Source of the DNA: Gammaproteobacteria bacterium
GTDB taxonomy: Bacteria; Pseudomonadota; Gammaproteobacteria; Steroidobacterales; Foliamicaceae
Reading direction: 5' to 3'
Assembly (NCBI GenBank): GCA_009845905.1
Contig: VXYS01000009.1
Coordinates: 62,001 to 126,000, forward strand
Length of the DNA: 64,000 nucleotides
A program made the position numbers and the translations under genes. Below are positions 26,787 to 36,396 of this stretch, one piece after another. Within the stretch, counting starts at the first letter, position 1. Every line of letters starts with the position of its first letter. The notes beneath the pieces were generated by a model, which did not search any database, was not told the origin of the DNA, and was given only the letters and a program-made list of their open reading frames with translations.

Positions 26787-28288
26787 AGGTATCCGAGGAT
26801 CTCGATCGCGGCGCGTTCGCCGGACTCCATCGCGCCCTCCATGCCGCGATTCAGTTGCGCGGTGTGTTCTCCGGCGAAATGAATGCGGCCAAGCGGCGCG
26901 GCGATCGTCTGGGCGAACGCGGTGATCTGACCGGGCTTCCAGTAGGCGTAGGCGCCGCCGGCATACGGATTGTTGGACCATTTCCACAGGTAAACGGGTT
27001 CCAGCGCGTCCTTCAGTGACGGCCGCAGCCGGAACAGCTCGGCGGTCACTTCGGCGATGGCCGCTTCCTCGTCCATGTGGGCAAGTTTCAATGCGAAATG
27101 GCCGTTGACATAGGCCAGGCAGCTGGTGACCGAGTCGGGGCTGCCCGGGTCGTTCTTCAGCGCCATGAACCGTCCGGGCAGCGCGTCCGTCCACATGCTC
27201 GGCGCCATGCCGTCCTGCTCCCAGTAGGGTTGCTTCACCGCGTAGTGGATCTGCGTGCACGGCGTATAGCCGAGGTTGTCGATCGCGGCCCTCTGCAGGG
27301 CCGGCGGCTCGGGATCGAGCGCGATCCTCCGCAGCGCCGAAAACGGCATGGCGATGATGGCGCGCGCGGCATTCAGCCGGCGGCCGTCCTCCAGGCTGAT
27401 CCGCACCCGATCGCCTTCGCCGGCGATCGCCGCAACGGGGCTGTTCAGCAGCACGTCGCCGGTCAGGTTGCGAGCCATCGCCTCCGGAATCCGCTGGTTC
27501 CCGCCATTTGCCGCCCCGCCCTGGCCCGGCCAGTTGGCCTGATGGATCGCGAAACTGATGGTGTGAAACATCATCAGGGCGGACAGGTCGTGATGATCGG
27601 TTCCGTAACTCGCATTATGTCCCACCCCGAGTTCGACGCCGGCTTCAGTCAGGCCCGCTTCCGTGAGCACCTCGCCGACCGGCCGGTCCCATGCGGCGAA
27701 CTCCGGCCGCCGCCAGGCGCCCAGGTCCGATTCCGGATAAGGGTTCAGCTCGGCATAGACCTGGTAGGGCGGTCGCGACGGAAGCATTTGCCGGGCCCAA
27801 TCCTGCCGGTACGGATTGAGCGCATGACCAGGCCAGTCTTCCTCGCTGATCAACTGGCCCTGGACGCAGTACAGCAACTCGCCCTCGCGGGGCTCGGTGC
27901 GCGGGCGCACGGGCCCGATCTCGACGCCGTACTGCCTGGCCGCGTTCAGCAACCGCGCATAACCGCCACCCATTCCGCTTGCACCCAGTTCCGGGTGCCC
28001 CGGAACCAGAGACTCGGCTACGGTGTGCACCCGGCCGCCAAACCTGGAGGTCGCCTCCACCACCATCACGTTCACGCCCAGTTCTTCAAGCAGCAGCGCT
28101 GCGTTCAGCCCGGCCAGGCCGGCGCCGATCACGATCACTTCCGCGTCGAGGCCACCGCCGGTCTGTGCGCCCCGCAAGGCGCGGGGCAGCATCCAGGAGC
28201 CGGCCAGCGCCGTTCCTCCAGCCAGAAACCGCCGGCGCGTAGAGCGCCCAACGATCTTCCGCCCTGCCTTATTCGTCGTGTTTGTCAT
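26783..28288 (-). CDS. Tat-exported flavin amine oxidase, copy 1
   Basis: A 501-residue flavoprotein of the monoamine-oxidase family. The twin-arginine signal STRRRFLAGG (Arg18-20) predicts folded export to the periplasm. The FAD-binding IVIGAGLAGLNAALLLEELG with the acidic EATSRFGGRVHT follows, and the C-terminal IHFAGEHTAQLNRGMEGAMESGERAA closes the FAD site (each quoted in part). Start MTNTTNKAG is chosen because it places the Tat signal correctly; a longer frame exists. It overlaps the upstream DUF1838 gene by 20 bases, so they are coupled. A paralogue of identical length is at 47100. Substrate unknown; electrons could go to oxygen or to a cytochrome. Confidence 0.88.
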   Translation of the reverse strand: MTNTTNKAGRKIVGRSTRRRFLAGGTALAGSWMLPRALRGAQTGGGLDAEVIVIGAGLAGLNAALLLEELGVNVMVVEATSRFGGRVHTVAESLVPGHPELGASGMGGGYARLLNAARQYGVEIGPVRPRTEPREGELLYCVQGQLISEEDWPGHALNPYRQDWARQMLPSRPPYQVYAELNPYPESDLGAWRRPEFAAWDRPVGEVLTEAGLTEAGVELGVGHNASYGTDHHDLSALMMFHTISFAIHQANWPGQGGAANGGNQRIPEAMARNLTGDVLLNSPVAAIAGEGDRVRISLEDGRRLNAARAIIAMPFSALRRIALDPEPPALQRAAIDNLGYTPCTQIHYAVKQPYWEQDGMAPSMWTDALPGRFMALKNDPGSPDSVTSCLAYVNGHFALKLAHMDEEAAIAEVTAELFRLRPSLKDALEPVYLWKWSNNPYAGGAYAYWKPGQITAFAQTIAAPLGRIHFAGEHTAQLNRGMEGAMESGERAAIEILGYL

Positions 28289-29114
28289 CGAAGGAAAGTT
28301 CCTCTGTAAAGAAATCGGGCCTTGTCGCTTCCATGGCGGTCCGGATGTGTTCGGGAATCTCCGACGCATCAAAGTGCTTGGTCATGTCGGCCCTCCAAAG
28401 CATGCTGCCCGGTATATCGCCCATCTTAAGCATGGTCATCCATTCGGTCACCAGCGTATGGGCAAGCGGAACGTCAATGCTGGTGACCGACGGGTCGTCG
28501 AGCTGCGCCACCGGGACCGCGGCGCTGTCGATGGTCATCTCGTACTTCACCTTTCCGGAGGAAGGCTCCTGCCACTGGGTGTGCGCCTTGCGCTGCATGA
28601 AGGCCGTATCCCCGACCACGTTCCAGTCCAGAACATAAGGCCGTTCGAAGATCGAACTCTCCATGGCGAACGGCGCAATCATGGAAAAGCCGTCTTCGGC
28701 GGTCATTCGCGCGCCCGAGATCAGGGTGCACATCGGTTTGAGCGTAACGGTCTCGCCCGTGTAGGGGTTCTCGAAGGAATCGATCAGCTCCCAGGTTTCC
28801 GGGTCCGCGTAGACGCCGCAACCCTCCCACCGGGACTCGTAGCCGCCTCCATCCATCCTGCGGTAGGCCTTCTTGGTGACGCCGATCATGCCGAACAGCG
28901 GTTCGCTGAAAGAGCCGCTGGGTACGCCGTAGGCCACCATGCGCGACATTCTGTAGATGAGCCGCCCCGAGGTGTCGGCGTCCACCTTCACCCAGGCCTC
29001 GATGTTGTAGGCCGGATCATCGAAGCGGCCGGCATCGGCGGCTGCCGCGGAGGCCAGCGCCCAGATCAGCGCGGCGGCGACAATCCTGGGCGCTTTGCGA
29101 TTACTAAGCGTCAT
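28269..29114 (-). CDS. Secreted protein, probable DUF1838 family (Sec signal)
   Basis: A 281-residue protein. The start MTLSNRKAPR gives a Sec-type signal ending ASAAAADA; a 10-residue longer form is possible. The family landmarks are NIEAWVKVDAD, FENPYTGETVTLKP and MGDIPGSMLWRADM. It differs from its relatives in lacking a twin-arginine motif, so it would fold after export. It lies 36 bases after another DUF1838 gene and overlaps amine oxidase copy 1 by 20 bases. Family function is unknown; the coupling to a Tat flavoenzyme suggests a shared periplasmic pathway. Confidence 0.75.
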   Translation of the reverse strand: MTLSNRKAPRIVAAALIWALASAAAADAGRFDDPAYNIEAWVKVDADTSGRLIYRMSRMVAYGVPSGSFSEPLFGMIGVTKKAYRRMDGGGYESRWEGCGVYADPETWELIDSFENPYTGETVTLKPMCTLISGARMTAEDGFSMIAPFAMESSIFERPYVLDWNVVGDTAFMQRKAHTQWQEPSSGKVKYEMTIDSAAVPVAQLDDPSVTSIDVPLAHTLVTEWMTMLKMGDIPGSMLWRADMTKHFDASEIPEHIRTAMEATRPDFFTEELSFDDKHDE

Positions 29115-29150
29115 TTTGCTCTCCCAAAAAAAAGTCAAGGGCACAACCCC

Positions 29151-30047
29151 TTACAGATCGAATTCTTCCCAGCGGATCGGAGTCGTCAGAAAGCCCGGAT
29201 AGCGCCGTTCGGCTTCGGCGAGAAATTCTGCCGGAAGCGCGTCAAGACGATCATATTTCCGACCCATGCCGGCCCATAGGATGTGGCCCGGAATATCGCC
29301 CATCCTCATGTAGGTAAACCAATTCAATTCGGTGCTCCACATCATGTCATGGTAGGGCGCGGAATTCTCCGGATCGGTGAGTTCGGAACGAAAGCCGTGA
29401 TATCGATACACCGCGTTATCGACGCGCCATTCGCCGTCCGGGCGCCGGTACGCGATGCGCTCGTCATAGGTGGCCCAGACATCGTCGCCGATCACCGTCC
29501 AGGGCATGACGAAAGGCCCTTCCTCCGTGGGCGATTCCCTCTCGAATTCCGCAAGCGACCGGGGGCCGTCCACGCTGAATATCGAGGCCCCGAAGGAAGT
29601 CCTGAAGTGGACCACCTCGTTGTCCTCTCCGGTAAACGGATTGCGAAAACCGTCAATGACGCGTCCGCTTTCCGGGTCGGTGAAGAGTATCAGTCCCCGA
29701 TAACCCTGCGCCCAGGATCCGTCATCCAGTTTTCGGAATTCGACCAGTCTGCAGGACTGGTAATCGAACAGGAGTTTCGCGAGTTCATTTTCCTGCGTGC
29801 CGAACACGCGCCCGTGCCCCCAGCCGTAGCTGGGTTTTCCACTCACGTCGCCGATCAGGCGAACGTAAGCGAGCAGGTTGGTTTCCGGCGAAGAGAAGTC
29901 GACGGGCTCCCGGAGGGCAGGAGGCGCGGAATCGCCGGCCCGAATGGATCGCGGCAAAAGCATCGAGGCGCCAAGACCCGCCGCCCCGAAAAGCATGTCC
30001 CTTCGGCTTAGCGCCGGCGAGTCTGCAAGCAGGATGTCCCTGAGCAT
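29151..30047 (-). CDS. Tat-exported protein, probable DUF1838 family
   Basis: A 298-residue protein with Tat signal LSRRDMLFGAAG (Arg15-Arg16) and a hydrophobic stretch ending PRSIRAG. Landmarks shared with its paralogues are NLLAYVRLIGDVSGKPSYGWGHG (split at residue positions about 59-81), GFRNPFTGEDNEV, and YMRMGDIPGHILWAGMGRKYDRLDALP. It is the first gene of a leftward unit with another DUF1838 gene and a flavin amine oxidase. It diverges from the TonB-dependent receptor across 249 bases. No catalytic motif of a known enzyme class is recognisable. Confidence 0.78.
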   Translation of the reverse strand: MLRDILLADSPALSRRDMLFGAAGLGASMLLPRSIRAGDSAPPALREPVDFSSPETNLLAYVRLIGDVSGKPSYGWGHGRVFGTQENELAKLLFDYQSCRLVEFRKLDDGSWAQGYRGLILFTDPESGRVIDGFRNPFTGEDNEVVHFRTSFGASIFSVDGPRSLAEFERESPTEEGPFVMPWTVIGDDVWATYDERIAYRRPDGEWRVDNAVYRYHGFRSELTDPENSAPYHDMMWSTELNWFTYMRMGDIPGHILWAGMGRKYDRLDALPAEFLAEAERRYPGFLTTPIRWEEFDL

Positions 30048-30070
30048 GAGTTCAGTCTACCGGGCCGCTC

Positions 30071-30180
30071 ATCCGTTCGGAAAATACCACGTACGCCTCT
30101 CCTGCATGGGCTGGGCTTGACGAATCAAAGAAAAAGTTTTGGCTTTCCAAAGAAAAACGAAGGCTTGCGGCCGAACGGAT
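30071..30180. promoter_or_regulatory. Mirrored 10-base motif in divergent promoter region
   Basis: ATCCGTTCGG at 30071-30080 and its exact reverse complement CCGAACGGAT at 30171-30180 face the two divergent operons. Each has an internal CCG-NN-CGG dyad (TCCG-TT-CGGA in the left copy). The left copy is 24 bases from the leftward start codon; the right copy is followed by an AT-rich TAGTATTTTG that could be a -10. The surrounding 249-bp region is visibly poorer in G+C than the genes. I read this as a candidate operator pair for a shared regulator; no regulator gene is adjacent. Confidence 0.4.
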
Positions 30181-30296
30181 GGTCTAGTATTTTGTTCAAT
30201 CGCACAACCGGGAAAAATCATCCTGATCTACCCGTAAGTGAGCGGAGGGCAATTATCTGCGGGATCGGATCCAGACCCTGCAGGAGGAGGAGGTTG

Positions 30297-32630
30297 ATGG
30301 TTTCTCGACAACGGACAAACGGCGCAATCGCCCTGGCGATCGTGTTCGCTCTGGGGTCAGGTGGTGCCCTTGCGCAGCAGCAGGCAATCGAGGAGATTGT
30401 CGTTACAGCAAAGCATCGCGAGCAAAACCTGCAGGACGTTTCACTGGCGATTACGGCATTCACGGCGGCCGATATCGAAGCGAAGGGCCTGGCGGATGTG
30501 CGCGACGTGGCGCAGTTCACGCCGTCCTTCAGCTATTACAGCGGAACCGGAAGAGCGGACCCCACGGCGTTGGTCGTGCGCGGCCTTGCGCCGAATACTT
30601 CGGATGAGCGCTACCAGGGGCTTTCGGTCTTTATCGACGGAATCTTCCTGTCAGGCCAGCTCACGAGTATCGACACTTCGTCGCTCGAGCGGGTCGAGGT
30701 AATCAAGGGGCCGCAGGCCGCAACCTTCGGCCGGGCAACATATTCCGGGGCCGTGGACTACGTAACGAAGACGCCAAGCGACAACGAGTTCTCGGGGCGC
30801 GTATTCGGACAATGGTCCAGCAATTCCGGCAACAGCAACCACAACGCAAGCGTGCGCGTCAATATTCCGGTCGTCGCGGACAAGTTGTGGCTGGCCGTCA
30901 ACGCCACTTCCCTGCGCCGCGGCGAACTGGGCACGAACCCGGCGAATGGCGAAAAGGTGGGAATTGAAGAAACGACCGCTTTCGGCATCACCCTGTATGC
31001 CGAACCCAATGAAGACCTGAGCATAAAGTTCCGCTACGGAGTGGACCGGGACCGCGACAGCATTCCGGCCTTTTACGTGGAGGAACCGGCGGAATGGGCG
31101 GCGCTTGGAACCAGGACGCAAACCGTCCCCGGAGGTTTTCTCTGGCCCGACGGGAAGGTGCCGGATGCGCGTCTCGGAATTGCCGGCGGCACCGAGTTCC
31201 TGGACGCGGACCGCCCACTTGACGGCGGACGCGACCGCGATCGCGATGTTGCCAGCCTGATAATCGAAGCCGACGTTTGGGACGGCCACGAACTGAGCTA
31301 CCGGGGCGGCTATTTCGACTCGAAATACTGGGCCAATGCGGACTTCTATTGGCGCTCGGGCATCAATGATCCCTTCTTCGGCGACGCAACAAACCGCAAG
31401 GCCCGGACCCTGGCCGGCACGGGAAATTTCCTGGACGGCCTGTTCGCCAACCTGTTCACGATCGCGTTCCAGGAGACATTCGAGAACACCAGCCACCAGG
31501 TGAGACTGGTTTCGCCGGGCGACCGCAAGCTCCGCTATCGCGGCGGCTTTTACTACTTCAAGGAAACCGTGCGCAACTTCCGCTTTGAAGAGGACAAGAA
31601 GCCGTCCAACCCGGAGGGCCAGCAACGCGGCGACGAGTGGGTGGAGAACTTTGCCGGTTTCGGCGGCATGGAATATGACTTCTCCGAGAAAATGACCTTG
31701 AGCGCCGAGGCCAGGATCGCACGGGAAGAGGTCGTCTGGGAGGAATGCGGCTTCTGCGAGGTGAACAACACCGGGAACGGCCGGGTACACAAGGACACTC
31801 AGATCAGTCCGCGGTTCACGGTCGAATACCGGCCCAACGACAATTACCTGCTTTATGGCCTGTTGGCGCGGGGATACAAGGCCGCCCGCCACAACAACAA
31901 CACCCGATTTTCGCTGCCGACAGCCGAGCCCGAGCGTCTCGACAATTTCGAGGTTGGAGCGAAGACCACGCTGGCCGACGGCCGGGCGATACTCAACGTC
32001 GCCGGGTACTACAGCGATGTCCAGAACCAGCAGGCTTTCTTCCCGGTCCCGGATCCCGCTACCGGCGGAACGACCAACCTGACCGGAGTCGGCAATTTCG
32101 GCGACAGCCGTATCTTCGGCTTTGAAATCGAGGGCAGCGTGCTGTTGAGCGAAGGCTGGCAGGTGAGCGGGGGCGTCGGCCACGCCGACCACAAGTTCAC
32201 CTCGGACGGACCGCCGCTCAACGACTTCGGGCTGTTCCGCCCCGGTCAGACGGTCAACGGCCTGACCACCGTCAACACGCCCAAGTGGACCGGCAACCTT
32301 TCAACCGACTATACGTTCCCGATACAAGGCGGCGCCTATGACGTTACGCTTCGGGCGGACATGCTCTTCACGGGCAAGATGTTCGTCGATCGCGCCAACC
32401 TGGCGTACATCGACAGCGTTGTCCGGTTCAACGCCAAGGCCACGCTGAGCGCGGAGACCTGGCACGTATCGGTGTTCGCCAAGGACATTTCCGATGACCG
32501 CACCCGCACAGGGGCCGGATTGTCGGGATCGTCGGGTTGCCTGTACACCGAAATACCCGGTTCCCGGTGCCTTTCGGTCGGCGTGCCGCGCGGCAGGGAA
32601 GTCGGCATCGAAGCCGTGTTGAATTTCTAG
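30297..32630 (+). CDS. TonB-dependent outer-membrane receptor
   Basis: A 777-residue TonB-dependent receptor. The start ATG at 30297 follows an unusually strong GGAGGAGGAGG (30283-30293) and opens a Sec signal ending GGALAQ. A TonB-box-like EEIVVTAKHR follows. The plug domain has LVVRGLAP, FIDGIFLSG and RVEVIKGPQAATFGR, and the 22-strand barrel ends in the terminal phenylalanine of EAVLNF. It resembles the broad CirA/sphingomonad-type receptors for non-iron organic substrates as much as siderophore receptors, so the ligand is open. It heads a rightward unit with two DUF1838 genes and an ABC importer, making it the likely entry point for the compound handled by this locus. Confidence 0.92.
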   Translation: MVSRQRTNGAIALAIVFALGSGGALAQQQAIEEIVVTAKHREQNLQDVSLAITAFTAADIEAKGLADVRDVAQFTPSFSYYSGTGRADPTALVVRGLAPNTSDERYQGLSVFIDGIFLSGQLTSIDTSSLERVEVIKGPQAATFGRATYSGAVDYVTKTPSDNEFSGRVFGQWSSNSGNSNHNASVRVNIPVVADKLWLAVNATSLRRGELGTNPANGEKVGIEETTAFGITLYAEPNEDLSIKFRYGVDRDRDSIPAFYVEEPAEWAALGTRTQTVPGGFLWPDGKVPDARLGIAGGTEFLDADRPLDGGRDRDRDVASLIIEADVWDGHELSYRGGYFDSKYWANADFYWRSGINDPFFGDATNRKARTLAGTGNFLDGLFANLFTIAFQETFENTSHQVRLVSPGDRKLRYRGGFYYFKETVRNFRFEEDKKPSNPEGQQRGDEWVENFAGFGGMEYDFSEKMTLSAEARIAREEVVWEECGFCEVNNTGNGRVHKDTQISPRFTVEYRPNDNYLLYGLLARGYKAARHNNNTRFSLPTAEPERLDNFEVGAKTTLADGRAILNVAGYYSDVQNQQAFFPVPDPATGGTTNLTGVGNFGDSRIFGFEIEGSVLLSEGWQVSGGVGHADHKFTSDGPPLNDFGLFRPGQTVNGLTTVNTPKWTGNLSTDYTFPIQGGAYDVTLRADMLFTGKMFVDRANLAYIDSVVRFNAKATLSAETWHVSVFAKDISDDRTRTGAGLSGSSGCLYTEIPGSRCLSVGVPRGREVGIEAVLNF

Positions 32631-32758
32631 CGGGTACCGGCTCCGAATACGCGTGGGCGTCAGCTACCGGAGCCCCGGGGCTGACGAGGATGTCGCCGCT
32701 GGGCGTATGAGGCGCCAGGACCGTCAACTGTGTCCGTTCATTGGAGCGACGGCTGATC

Positions 32759-33610
32759 ATGTTTGAACTGACGCGACGCACCTTCCTGGCCGCAACGGGC
32801 GCCATATCCATTACGCAAGCGTTCAGCCCCGCGGGAACCAGCGCGGCGATGGCAGCCGAAACGGCGGATGGCATGAAATTCGACGACCCTCAGCACAACC
32901 TGGACGCGCAGGTGCGCCTGTGGGGCGGAACGGACAACAGGGTCCGATATGGTTTCGGGCAAGGTCGCGCCTTTGCCGTCTTTCAGGGCGAACTGGCCAT
33001 TCCGCTTTTCGACGCAAGGGCCGTGGCCTGGAATCGATTTCGGCGCGAACCCGACGGAAGTTATGTCCGACAGACGGCCTTCGTCCAATATCACTACAAT
33101 CTTGATGGTGGATTTGCCGAGTCGTGGACAAACCCCGTGACGGGAGAGTCCCGTCAATTGCCGGTCATCAGGAACGAATTCGGGGAGGTTCGATTCAGGA
33201 CCACGGGAACGGACATACCTCCTGAAATGGAGGTTGAAACGCCCTGGAAGGAGGGAGTGCCCCGCATTTTTCCCTGGATCGTCATGGGAGACGACGTCTG
33301 GCTGAGCAAGGAGGAAATGGTGCGCTACCGGTCCGCCCGGGAAGGCCGCCGCGTGGTGGAGAACGCCGTTCGCACCTATCACACGTCCCTTGCGGAACTG
33401 AACGATCTGCAGCGCCCCAGCGTGAGCTCCAGGATGGTCGAGTATGCGCAGTCGGAACTGTTCGGTTTTCTGGGCATGCCCGAGGGCCGGTCCGGGCACC
33501 TGCTGTGGCGGTTCGTGTCCAGGAAGCACGAGTCGCTTGACGACCTGCCCGGGGACATCCGCCGCGAGGTGGACCGGCGCAATCCGGAACTCTGGGAAAT
33601 CCCCGGGTGA
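32759..33610 (+). CDS. Tat-exported protein, probable DUF1838 family
   Basis: A 283-residue protein with Tat signal LTRRTFLAATG (Arg6-Arg7). Landmarks: NLDAQVRLWGG, SWTNPVTGESRQLP and the late GHLLWRFVSRKHESLDDLP. The start ATG is 18 bases inside a slightly longer frame and was chosen for the Tat motif. It lies 128 bases after the TonB-dependent receptor with no terminator seen between, and overlaps the next DUF1838 gene by 4 bases (GTGA). Unknown function. Confidence 0.76.
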   Translation: MFELTRRTFLAATGAISITQAFSPAGTSAAMAAETADGMKFDDPQHNLDAQVRLWGGTDNRVRYGFGQGRAFAVFQGELAIPLFDARAVAWNRFRREPDGSYVRQTAFVQYHYNLDGGFAESWTNPVTGESRQLPVIRNEFGEVRFRTTGTDIPPEMEVETPWKEGVPRIFPWIVMGDDVWLSKEEMVRYRSAREGRRVVENAVRTYHTSLAELNDLQRPSVSSRMVEYAQSELFGFLGMPEGRSGHLLWRFVSRKHESLDDLPGDIRREVDRRNPELWEIPG

Positions 33611-34530
33611 CGTTCTCGCGCCGTAATCTGATCGCCATGCTTGGGGCGACGGGCGCGACCGCCGGCATGTCGCAATTGGGCGCAGAAGCCGTCGTCGGCA
33701 GGGTCGGGGGCTTTGATCCTTCAGATCCGCTCCACAATGCTCATGCCTACGCCAAGATGGAAGGCAGTCTCGATGGAACCATGAACTACCATCTGTCCGT
33801 GGGCTACATACTGGGGTTCATGCCGGGTCAGTTGCCGCGGCTGTTGACGGGCTTTCAGAACCTCAAGGTCAACCGAATTGAAGATCTGGGCGAGGGCTCG
33901 TACCTGGACACCTACTCTTCCGTCTACACTTTCACGGTCCCGGACATGTCGGAGCAATTGCCTGGCGACTGGACCAACCCCTACACGGGCGCCACGAACC
34001 GGCCCTTTCACTACCGTTCGGGCCCGAGCCGCCTGCTCATCACGCCCGAGGGGTTCAAGGCGCCCGCCAGGCCGGAAGCTCCGGGAAACCCGAATCCATT
34101 CGTACTGCCGTGGCTGGTGCTCGGCGATCAGATCGTCAGAAGGCTCAACTCGTCGTCCTGGTTTCCGAGCGATCTTTCTCCGGAAGAATGGCCCCTGGAG
34201 TCTCCCGGCGAGGAGATGATTTCCGCCCACTTCACCAGCCGCGTCGGCGATCTGGCCGACCTGGCGAACCCCGACATCGCCAGGATGGATGTCACATCAT
34301 TCACCAATTCTCAATCCAATTGGCTGCCCTGGATGCTCATGGGACAGATCCCCGGTCATATCGGCTATCACACGATCGGGCGCTCATTTGCCGACCTGGG
34401 CGACGTGCCCGAGGAATCCTTGCGGCTGGCGGAGCAAGTCGTGCCGGATTTTTTCGATGCGCCGCTGGACCTGCCCTACACACTGCAGCTCAGGGAGTAC
34501 AAGAAGGCACGAAAACCCGCGCAGCCATAG
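33607..34530 (+). CDS. Tat-exported protein, probable DUF1838 family
   Basis: A 307-residue protein starting at GTG with Tat signal FSRRNLIAMLG (Arg5-Arg6). Landmarks: NAHAYAKMEGSLDG, DWTNPYTGATNRPFHY and LMGQIPGHIGYHTIGRSFADLGDVP. The acidic residue after YTG is replaced by Ala here (YTGA instead of YTGE), which may mark a diverged active or binding site. It overlaps the preceding paralogue by 4 bases and is followed after 31 bases by the ABC permease gene, tying the family directly to the importer. Confidence 0.76.
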   Translation: MTFSRRNLIAMLGATGATAGMSQLGAEAVVGRVGGFDPSDPLHNAHAYAKMEGSLDGTMNYHLSVGYILGFMPGQLPRLLTGFQNLKVNRIEDLGEGSYLDTYSSVYTFTVPDMSEQLPGDWTNPYTGATNRPFHYRSGPSRLLITPEGFKAPARPEAPGNPNPFVLPWLVLGDQIVRRLNSSSWFPSDLSPEEWPLESPGEEMISAHFTSRVGDLADLANPDIARMDVTSFTNSQSNWLPWMLMGQIPGHIGYHTIGRSFADLGDVPEESLRLAEQVVPDFFDAPLDLPYTLQLREYKKARKPAQP

Positions 34531-34561
34531 CGAGACTCGCGGCGCGGATCGGGACCCCTTG

Positions 34562-35521
34562 ATGCAATCGTCTTCAATGGCCGCATACCTGGTGCGCAGG
34601 CTGTTGATCGCAATCCCTACGATGTTCGTCATCGTCGCCCTGTCGTTCCTGCTGATCCGGGCGGCGCCCGGGGGGCCCTTTGACGAGGAGGCCGCGCTGG
34701 AACCCCAGGTCGTCGAGAACATGCAGGCGGCCTATCACCTGGACAAGCCGATCCCCGTTCAGTTTTCGATCTACCTCGGCAACGTGCTGCGGGGCGATCT
34801 GGGCCCCTCCATGATCTACAAGGACTTTTCGGTCAACGAACTGCTCATGTCCGGCCTTCCGGTCAGCGCGGACCTCGGGCTGAAGGCACTGACGCTCGCC
34901 GTGCTGATCGGTTGCTTCATCGGCGTGGTGGCCGCGTTGAATCAGAACCGGGCGCTGGACTTCGGCGTGATGTCCCTTGCGATGACCGGCATAGCGGTGC
35001 CGAGCTTCGTGCTGGCGCCCCTGCTGACCCTGGTTTTCGGCATTTACCTCAAGGAAGTGTCCGGAATCGGCGCGGCGCTGGCTCTGCCCGTGTCCGGCTG
35101 GGGAGGATTTCGTCACCAGATCCTGCCGATCATTGCGCTGGCATTGCCGCAGATCGCCATAGTGGCCAGGCTCACCCGATCCGGCATGATCGAAGTGCTG
35201 CGCTCGGGTTTCGTGCGCGCGGCGCGACTACGGGGGTTGTCCGAGATGCGGGTTGTGACCCGGCACGCCTTGCGGGCCGCGCTGCTCCCGGTCGTCAGCT
35301 ATCTGGGACCCGCAATCGCCGGGGTGGTGACGGGTTCGCTGATCATCGAGCAGGTCTTCGATCTGCCAGGAATCGGGCGCTACTTCATTCAGGGAGCGAT
35401 CAATCGCGATTACCCGCTGGTGATGGGCGTCGTGATTCTCTACGCTTCGGCAGTCCTGATCCTGAACCTGATCGTCGACATGCTGTACGGCGTCCTTGAT
35501 CCGAGAGTCCGGATCCGATGA
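34562..35521 (+). CDS. Peptide-type ABC transporter permease, DppB/OppB class
   Basis: A 319-residue inner-membrane permease starting MQSSSMAAYLVRRLLIAIP; an internal ATG 15 bases later is an alternative. It shows the N-terminal helix typical of DppB, five further membrane segments and the cytoplasmic EAA loop (VRAARLRGLSEMRVVTRHALRAA, roughly residues 219-241) that docks on the ATPases. The family imports di- and oligopeptides, nickel, opines, heme or glycans depending on the binding protein. It overlaps the next permease gene by 4 bases. Confidence 0.93.
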   Translation: MQSSSMAAYLVRRLLIAIPTMFVIVALSFLLIRAAPGGPFDEEAALEPQVVENMQAAYHLDKPIPVQFSIYLGNVLRGDLGPSMIYKDFSVNELLMSGLPVSADLGLKALTLAVLIGCFIGVVAALNQNRALDFGVMSLAMTGIAVPSFVLAPLLTLVFGIYLKEVSGIGAALALPVSGWGGFRHQILPIIALALPQIAIVARLTRSGMIEVLRSGFVRAARLRGLSEMRVVTRHALRAALLPVVSYLGPAIAGVVTGSLIIEQVFDLPGIGRYFIQGAINRDYPLVMGVVILYASAVLILNLIVDMLYGVLDPRVRIR

Positions 35522-36393
35522 ACGCCCCGGAAACCCTCCCGCGCCCAAGGCGATCGCACTGGGACGACGCCAGGCGCCGGTTTGTTTCCAACAAGGCGGC
35601 GATTGCGGGGCTTGCCGGCCTGCTTGCAATTGCGCTTTTCGCGGTACTTGCGCCGCTGGTCAGTCCCAATGACATGGAGACCATGGATTTCGCCAGGCTT
35701 GCAAGCCCGCCGGCCATTGACGGGAGTCACTGGTTCGGGACCGACACGCTGGGACGGGACCTGCTGGTTCGCACGGCGCACGGTGCGCGCGTCTCGCTGA
35801 TGATCGGCGTCGTCACGACGCTTGTTGCGCTTCTGATCGGCGTCGCGTACGGCGCCATCGCAGGTTACGCGGGCGGGAAAGTCGACTCCGTGATGATGCG
35901 GTTCGTCGATGTTCTCTACGCACTGCCGCTGATCTTCTTCATCATCATTCTGGCCACCGTTTTCGGGCGGAACATTCTTGTCATTTTCGTGGCGATCGGG
36001 GCGGTCGAATGGCTGACGATGGCCCGGATCGTGCGCGGCCAGACCTTGTCTCTCAAGGAAAAGGAATTCGTCGAGGCGGCGCGGGCCCTGGGGGTGCCGG
36101 GCCCGGCCATCGTGCGCCGGCACATCATCCCCAACGCGATAGGACCGGTGATCGTATTCGTGACCCTGCTGGTTCCGGCCAACATCCTGATCGAGAGCTT
36201 CATCAGTTTTCTCGGGCTCGGCGTGCAGGAGCCGTTGACGAGCTGGGGAGTGCTCATCAAGCAGGGCGCGGTCGAACTGGAAACCGCGCCGTGGCTGCTC
36301 CTGATTCCGGCGCTGTTCCTGGCAGCGACCCTATTCTGTTTCAATTTCATCGGCGACGGGCTGCGTGACGCGCTCGACCCGAAAGACAGGTAG
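35518..36393 (+). CDS. Peptide-type ABC transporter permease, DppC/OppC class
   Basis: A 291-residue permease with the DppC N-terminal OppC_N segment, HWFGTDTLGRDLLVRTAHGARVSL, the EAA loop (EAARALGVPGPAIVRRHIIPN) and the terminal FIGDGLRDALDPKDR (each quoted in part of its conserved block). Partner of the upstream DppB-type subunit. It overlaps that gene by 4 bases and is followed by an ATPase after 3 bases. Confidence 0.94.
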   Translation: MNAPETLPRPRRSHWDDARRRFVSNKAAIAGLAGLLAIALFAVLAPLVSPNDMETMDFARLASPPAIDGSHWFGTDTLGRDLLVRTAHGARVSLMIGVVTTLVALLIGVAYGAIAGYAGGKVDSVMMRFVDVLYALPLIFFIIILATVFGRNILVIFVAIGAVEWLTMARIVRGQTLSLKEKEFVEAARALGVPGPAIVRRHIIPNAIGPVIVFVTLLVPANILIESFISFLGLGVQEPLTSWGVLIKQGAVELETAPWLLLIPALFLAATLFCFNFIGDGLRDALDPKDR

Positions 36394-36396
36394 GCC

